Part shown: one piece after another, positions 60,828 to 64,000 of the stretch
How positions within the stretch are numbered: position 1 is the stretch's first letter
How the letters are laid out: each line of letters opens with the position of its first letter
NCBI GenBank assembly: GCA_050633465.1
Contig: JBOEGO010000025.1
Location: 1-64,000, forward strand
Origin: UBA3069 sp050633465
GTDB lineage: Bacteria; Pseudomonadota; Alphaproteobacteria; Rhodobacterales; Rhodobacteraceae
Length of the DNA: 64,000 nucleotides
Direction: 5' to 3'
Program-made: the position numbers and the translations under genes
Notes under the pieces: model-generated
Told to the model about the DNA's origin: nothing
Databases searched by the model: none
What the model saw: the letters and a program-made list of their open reading frames with translations, nothing else

Positions 60828-62297
60828 ATGCGGTTTTTTCGTCAGGGATTGTTCGGGTTGTTCATCACCGGTGTGACGCTGGGGTTTTTGCTGTGGGCTG
60901 GCGTGTTGGTGCGCGGTGCGGTGCAGGATCGCATGGCGGGTGGCGGCGCGGCGCCGCGTGGCAGCGAGCGGGTGTTTTCGGTGGCGGTGATCACGGCGCA
61001 GGCCGGGCGCGAGGTGCCTGTATTGACCGCCTTCGGGCAGGTGCAAAGCCGCCGTTCGCTGGAAATCCGTGCCTCGGTTCGGGGCACTATCGTGGAGCTG
61101 TCGGAAAATTTCGTCGAGGGTGGCGCGGTGCGTGCGGGCGATGTTCTGGCGCGGATTGATCCCCGGGACGCAGAGGCCGCAGTGACACGGGCGCGCACTG
61201 ATGTATCGGACGCCGAGGCCGAGCAGCGCGAGGCGTTGCGTGCGATAGAACTGGCGCGGGATGAATTCACTGCCGCCGAGGATCAGGCCGCGTTGCGCCA
61301 GCGCGCGTTAGAGCGGCAGGAGGGTCTGGCAGAGCGGCGTGTGGGCACCACCGCCAATGTAGAGGCCGCCGAACTGGCGGTCAGCGCGGCGCGCACTGCC
61401 GTGTTGGGCCAGCGCCGCGCCGTGATCGTGGCCGAGGCGCGGGTGGACAGTGCCGCCACCGGATTGGCCCGTGCGCAGTTGGCGCTGGGCGAGGCAGAGC
61501 GGGTATTGGCCGACACGGTGATAAGGGCCGAATTTGACGGGGTGTTAAGCGGTGTGGTGGCCACCAATGGCGAGTTGGTCAGCCAGAACGAGAAGCTGGC
61601 GGATTTGATTGATGGTGATGCGTTGGAGGTGGCGTTTCAGGTTTCGGCTTTGCAATACGGGCGGCTGTTGGATCAGGCGGGCGCGTTGCAGCCCCGCCCT
61701 GTTGCTGTGTCGCTGGAGGTGACGGGGGCCGATCTGACTGCTGTGGGGCAGATCAGCCGTGAAAGTGCTGCTGTTGGTGCGGGGCAAACCGGGCGGCAGT
61801 TGTTTGCCTTGATCCAGGTGGCGGGTGGGTTGAAGCCGGGTGATTTTGTCACTGTTCGTGTGGAAGAATCAGCGATTGCCGGGGTTTACCGTTTGCCCAA
61901 TGCGGCGCTGGGCGCTGATAATACGGTTTTGGTTCTGGGGGAGGGTGACCGTTTGCGCGCCGTTCCGGTAGAATTGTTGCGCCGTCAGGGGGATGACGTT
62001 TTGTTGCGCGCTCAAGGGTTGGAGGGGCGCGAGGTGGTGCGGCAGCGGTCGGCCTTGTTGGGGGCGGGGATCAAGGTGTTGCCTCTGCGCGAGGGGGCGG
62101 ACGGGGTGTTGAGCGCCCCCGCCCTTGCGCCCGAGATGATCGCGATCGAGCCGGACCGGCGTGCCAGATTGCTGGCGGCGATTGATAGAAGCCCGCGCCT
62201 GCCCGATGCGGCCAAGGCCGAGATCCGCCGCAAGCTGGAGGCCGAGCAGGTGCCTGCGGCATTGGTTGCGCGGATCGAAGCGCGGATGGGGGGCTAG
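60828..62297 (+). CDS. RND efflux periplasmic adaptor (membrane fusion protein)
   Basis: The 489-residue protein has an N-terminal membrane anchor or signal (LFGLFITGVTLGFLLWAGVL). A lipoyl-like half motif follows (GTIVELSENFVEGGAVRAGDVLARIDPRD) with a long helical hairpin (about 120-230). The second lipoyl half is GVLSGVVATNGELVSQNEKL and beta-barrel segments come after. GGAGGAAGCGG precedes the ATG at 60828, better than the one 18 bases upstream. It pairs with the RND permease that starts 3 bases after its stop. Confidence 0.93.
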   Translation: MRFFRQGLFGLFITGVTLGFLLWAGVLVRGAVQDRMAGGGAAPRGSERVFSVAVITAQAGREVPVLTAFGQVQSRRSLEIRASVRGTIVELSENFVEGGAVRAGDVLARIDPRDAEAAVTRARTDVSDAEAEQREALRAIELARDEFTAAEDQAALRQRALERQEGLAERRVGTTANVEAAELAVSAARTAVLGQRRAVIVAEARVDSAATGLARAQLALGEAERVLADTVIRAEFDGVLSGVVATNGELVSQNEKLADLIDGDALEVAFQVSALQYGRLLDQAGALQPRPVAVSLEVTGADLTAVGQISRESAAVGAGQTGRQLFALIQVAGGLKPGDFVTVRVEESAIAGVYRLPNAALGADNTVLVLGEGDRLRAVPVELLRRQGDDVLLRAQGLEGREVVRQRSALLGAGIKVLPLREGADGVLSAPALAPEMIAIEPDRRARLLAAIDRSPRLPDAAKAEIRRKLEAEQVPAALVARIEARMGG

Positions 62298-62300
62298 GGG

Positions 62301-64000
62301 ATGGCGCGCAAATTGCCTGCCTCTGCGGGGGGATTGATTTCGTATTTCACCCGGCACCGCACTGCGGCCAATCTGTTGCTGGTGGTGATGATCGTGTTGG
62401 GGTTGATGGCCCTGCCACGGATGCGGGCGCAGTTTTTCCCTGATGTGGTGTCTGACACCATGTCCGTCAGCGTGGTCTGGGATGGTGCGGGTGCCGAGGA
62501 CGTGGACCGCGCCATTGTGCAATTGCTGGAACCGGCCTTGTTGGCGGTGGATGGTGTTGCCGAAAGCACCGCGACATCGCGCGAGGGGCGGGCCGGTATC
62601 AGTCTGGAGTTCGAGCCGGGGGTGGATATGACCCGCGCATCCGAGGATGTGCAATCGGCCGTCGACGCCATCACCAGTTTCCCGGATGAAGCCGAGGAAC
62701 CGGTGGTCAAGCGGGCCAACTGGGCCGACACGGTGACCGATGTGGTGATCGCGGGGCCGGTCGCGCCCGAACAACTGGGCCGTTATGCCGATGAAATGGT
62801 CACGCGTCTGTTTGCCGGGGGTGTGACGCGCACCACAATCGTGGGGGTGGCGGCGCCCAATACATTGGTCGAGGTGCCGGTGGCATCCATGATTGCGCAT
62901 GGTGTGACCATGGCCCAGATCGCCGAGGCCATCGCCGGAGAGGTCACCGCCGACCCTGCGGGCGACGTGACCGGTGCCAATGCCCGTGTGCGCACAGGTG
63001 TGGAAAAGCGCGCCCCTGATCAGATCGCGGCCATCATTTTGCGCCGCAACGCCGATGGGTCGACCCTGAGTGTGGGGGATGTGGCGCGGGTGATTGTCGA
63101 AGGGTCGGACCGCAACCGCAGCTATTATGTGGGCGATGATCCGGCGGTGACGATCCGCGTCAACCGGTCGGATGCCGGCGATGCCATCAAGATGCAGCAG
63201 GCGGTGCAGGATGTGGCCGACGCGATGGAGCCGACCCTGCCGCAGGGCGTCAAGATCGAGCTGATCCGCACGCGGGCCGAGGCGATTTCGGCCCGATTGG
63301 AGATATTGCTGGACAGTGCCAAGGTGGGGCTGGCGCTGGTTCTGGCGCTGTTGTTCCTGTTTTTGAATGCGCGCACGGCGTTATGGGTGGCGGCGGGGAT
63401 ACCTGTGGCGCTGTTGTCGGCCATGGCGCTGATGTATTTCGCGGGGCTGACCATCAACATGATCAGCCTGTTTGCATTGATCATCACACTTGGGATCGTG
63501 GTGGATGATGCGATTGTGGTGGGCGAACATGCCGATGCGCGGGCGCGGCGCGGCGAACCCCCTGTGCAGGCGGCGGAAAACGCGGCGCGGCGCATGACCA
63601 TGCCGGTTTTCTCATCGACCCTGACCACGGTGATTGCGTTTTTCGGGCTGGTGGCGATTGGCGGGCGGTTCGGTGATCTGATCAAGGATATTCCGTTCAC
63701 GGTGATCGTGGTTTTGATCGCGTCCCTGGTGGAGTGTTTTCTGATCCTGCCCAACCATATGGCCCATGCGCTGGCGCATTCGGGGCGGGATCATTGGTAT
63801 GACTGGCCGTCACGGCAGGTCAATCGCGGCTTTGATCGGGTGCGGTTGCACCTGTTCCGCCCCTTGATCGGGTTTGTGGTGCGGGCACGTTATGCGGTGC
63901 TGGCGGGGGCGGTTTTGTTGCTGGCGGCGCAGGCGGCGCTGGTGATTGACGGGCGCGTGCAATGGCGGTTTTTCAACCCTCCGGAACGCGGCACGGTATC
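62301..64000 (+). CDS. RND-family efflux permease (partial, cut by window end)
   Basis: This is an AcrB/HAE1-type inner-membrane transporter. The visible ~566 residues include an N-terminal TM (about 28-45: ANLLLVVMIVLGLMALPRMR), the large periplasmic loop and TM2-6 with NARTALWVAAGIPVALLSAM, NMISLFALIITLGIVVDDAI and VVGEHADAR. The DD pair (VVDD) is the expected proton-relay position. No stop occurs before the window end. It forms a pump with the adaptor upstream; the outer-membrane channel is outside the window. Substrates unknown. Confidence 0.93.
   Translation, partial: MARKLPASAGGLISYFTRHRTAANLLLVVMIVLGLMALPRMRAQFFPDVVSDTMSVSVVWDGAGAEDVDRAIVQLLEPALLAVDGVAESTATSREGRAGISLEFEPGVDMTRASEDVQSAVDAITSFPDEAEEPVVKRANWADTVTDVVIAGPVAPEQLGRYADEMVTRLFAGGVTRTTIVGVAAPNTLVEVPVASMIAHGVTMAQIAEAIAGEVTADPAGDVTGANARVRTGVEKRAPDQIAAIILRRNADGSTLSVGDVARVIVEGSDRNRSYYVGDDPAVTIRVNRSDAGDAIKMQQAVQDVADAMEPTLPQGVKIELIRTRAEAISARLEILLDSAKVGLALVLALLFLFLNARTALWVAAGIPVALLSAMALMYFAGLTINMISLFALIITLGIVVDDAIVVGEHADARARRGEPPVQAAENAARRMTMPVFSSTLTTVIAFFGLVAIGGRFGDLIKDIPFTVIVVLIASLVECFLILPNHMAHALAHSGRDHWYDWPSRQVNRGFDRVRLHLFRPLIGFVVRARYAVLAGAVLLLAAQAALVIDGRVQWRFFNPPERGTV

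Noticed and set aside
1..64000. CRISPR arrays, tRNA or rRNA genes and an intact prophage
   Set aside because: No direct-repeat/spacer pattern, cloverleaf or phage module was seen; only one spike-like gene hints at phage origin.

Overview
The window is a GC-rich alphaproteobacterial chromosome segment, most likely from the Roseobacter/Rhodobacteraceae group. The evidence is the codon bias, the ATGA-coupled operons, the thiD-O-S-G-E-F plus thiY/tenA/thiZ/thiX cluster behind a TPP riboswitch, the SDR-uvrC-pgsA-moaD-moaE block, and the rsmE/ubiA and gshA neighbourhoods. I see no rRNA, tRNA, CRISPR array or intact insertion sequence.

Layout. (1) About 1-8.2 kb is an accessory island. It holds a possible gene end, a 1692-residue protein that combines several glycosyltransferase-like modules with a kinase-like and a methyltransferase module, a translationally coupled LOG-family protein, and on the other strand a 5'-truncated BREX brxL gene with an MITD1-type C-terminal domain, preceded by an unrecognised gene fragment. 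(2) 8.2-15.8 kb is a thiamine operon that makes the thiazole moiety, salvages and imports pyrimidine precursors, and joins the two halves, under a TPP riboswitch. (3) 16-33.7 kb is an exopolysaccharide locus of the Wzx/Wzy type: a beta-helix protein, a WecA-like initiating transferase, the BY-kinase/co-polymerase Wzc, the export channel Wza, GDP-fucose synthesis (gmd, fcl), a polysaccharide deacetylase, a formyltransferase-like enzyme, WecG-like and GT2 transferases, a sulfotransferase, a Wzy-like polymerase and a Wzx flippase. The polymer is probably fucose-containing, and it may be formylated, deacetylated and sulfated. (4) 33.9-49 kb is mostly core genome: an ABC-2 transporter, an S49 peptidase, a Ca2+/Na+ exchanger, an SDR, uvrC, pgsA, moaD/moaE, an OmpA/BON protein, ubiA, rsmE and gshA.

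(5) 49-52.5 kb holds three small membrane-protein genes headed by a GbsR/MarR-type regulator, with a shared candidate operator, and then a lower-GC DUF3800 gene whose leader can form mutually exclusive hairpins followed by a terminator. (6) 52.6-60.7 kb holds plsY, a dihydroorotase homologue that has lost its metal ligands, a run of small PH-like membrane proteins (one with a translated hexanucleotide microsatellite), pyrB, a uracil-DNA-glycosylase-like gene without the usual Fe-S cysteines, and moaB. (7) 60.8 kb to the end holds an RND efflux adaptor and an RND permease cut by the window edge.

The best candidates for undescribed biology are the giant glycosyltransferase/pseudokinase/methyltransferase protein with its LOG partner, the DUF3800 leader RNA, the PH-like protein cassette between the two pyr genes, and the two-site operator of the GbsR-like regulator. 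All identifications come from reading motifs; no database search was run.
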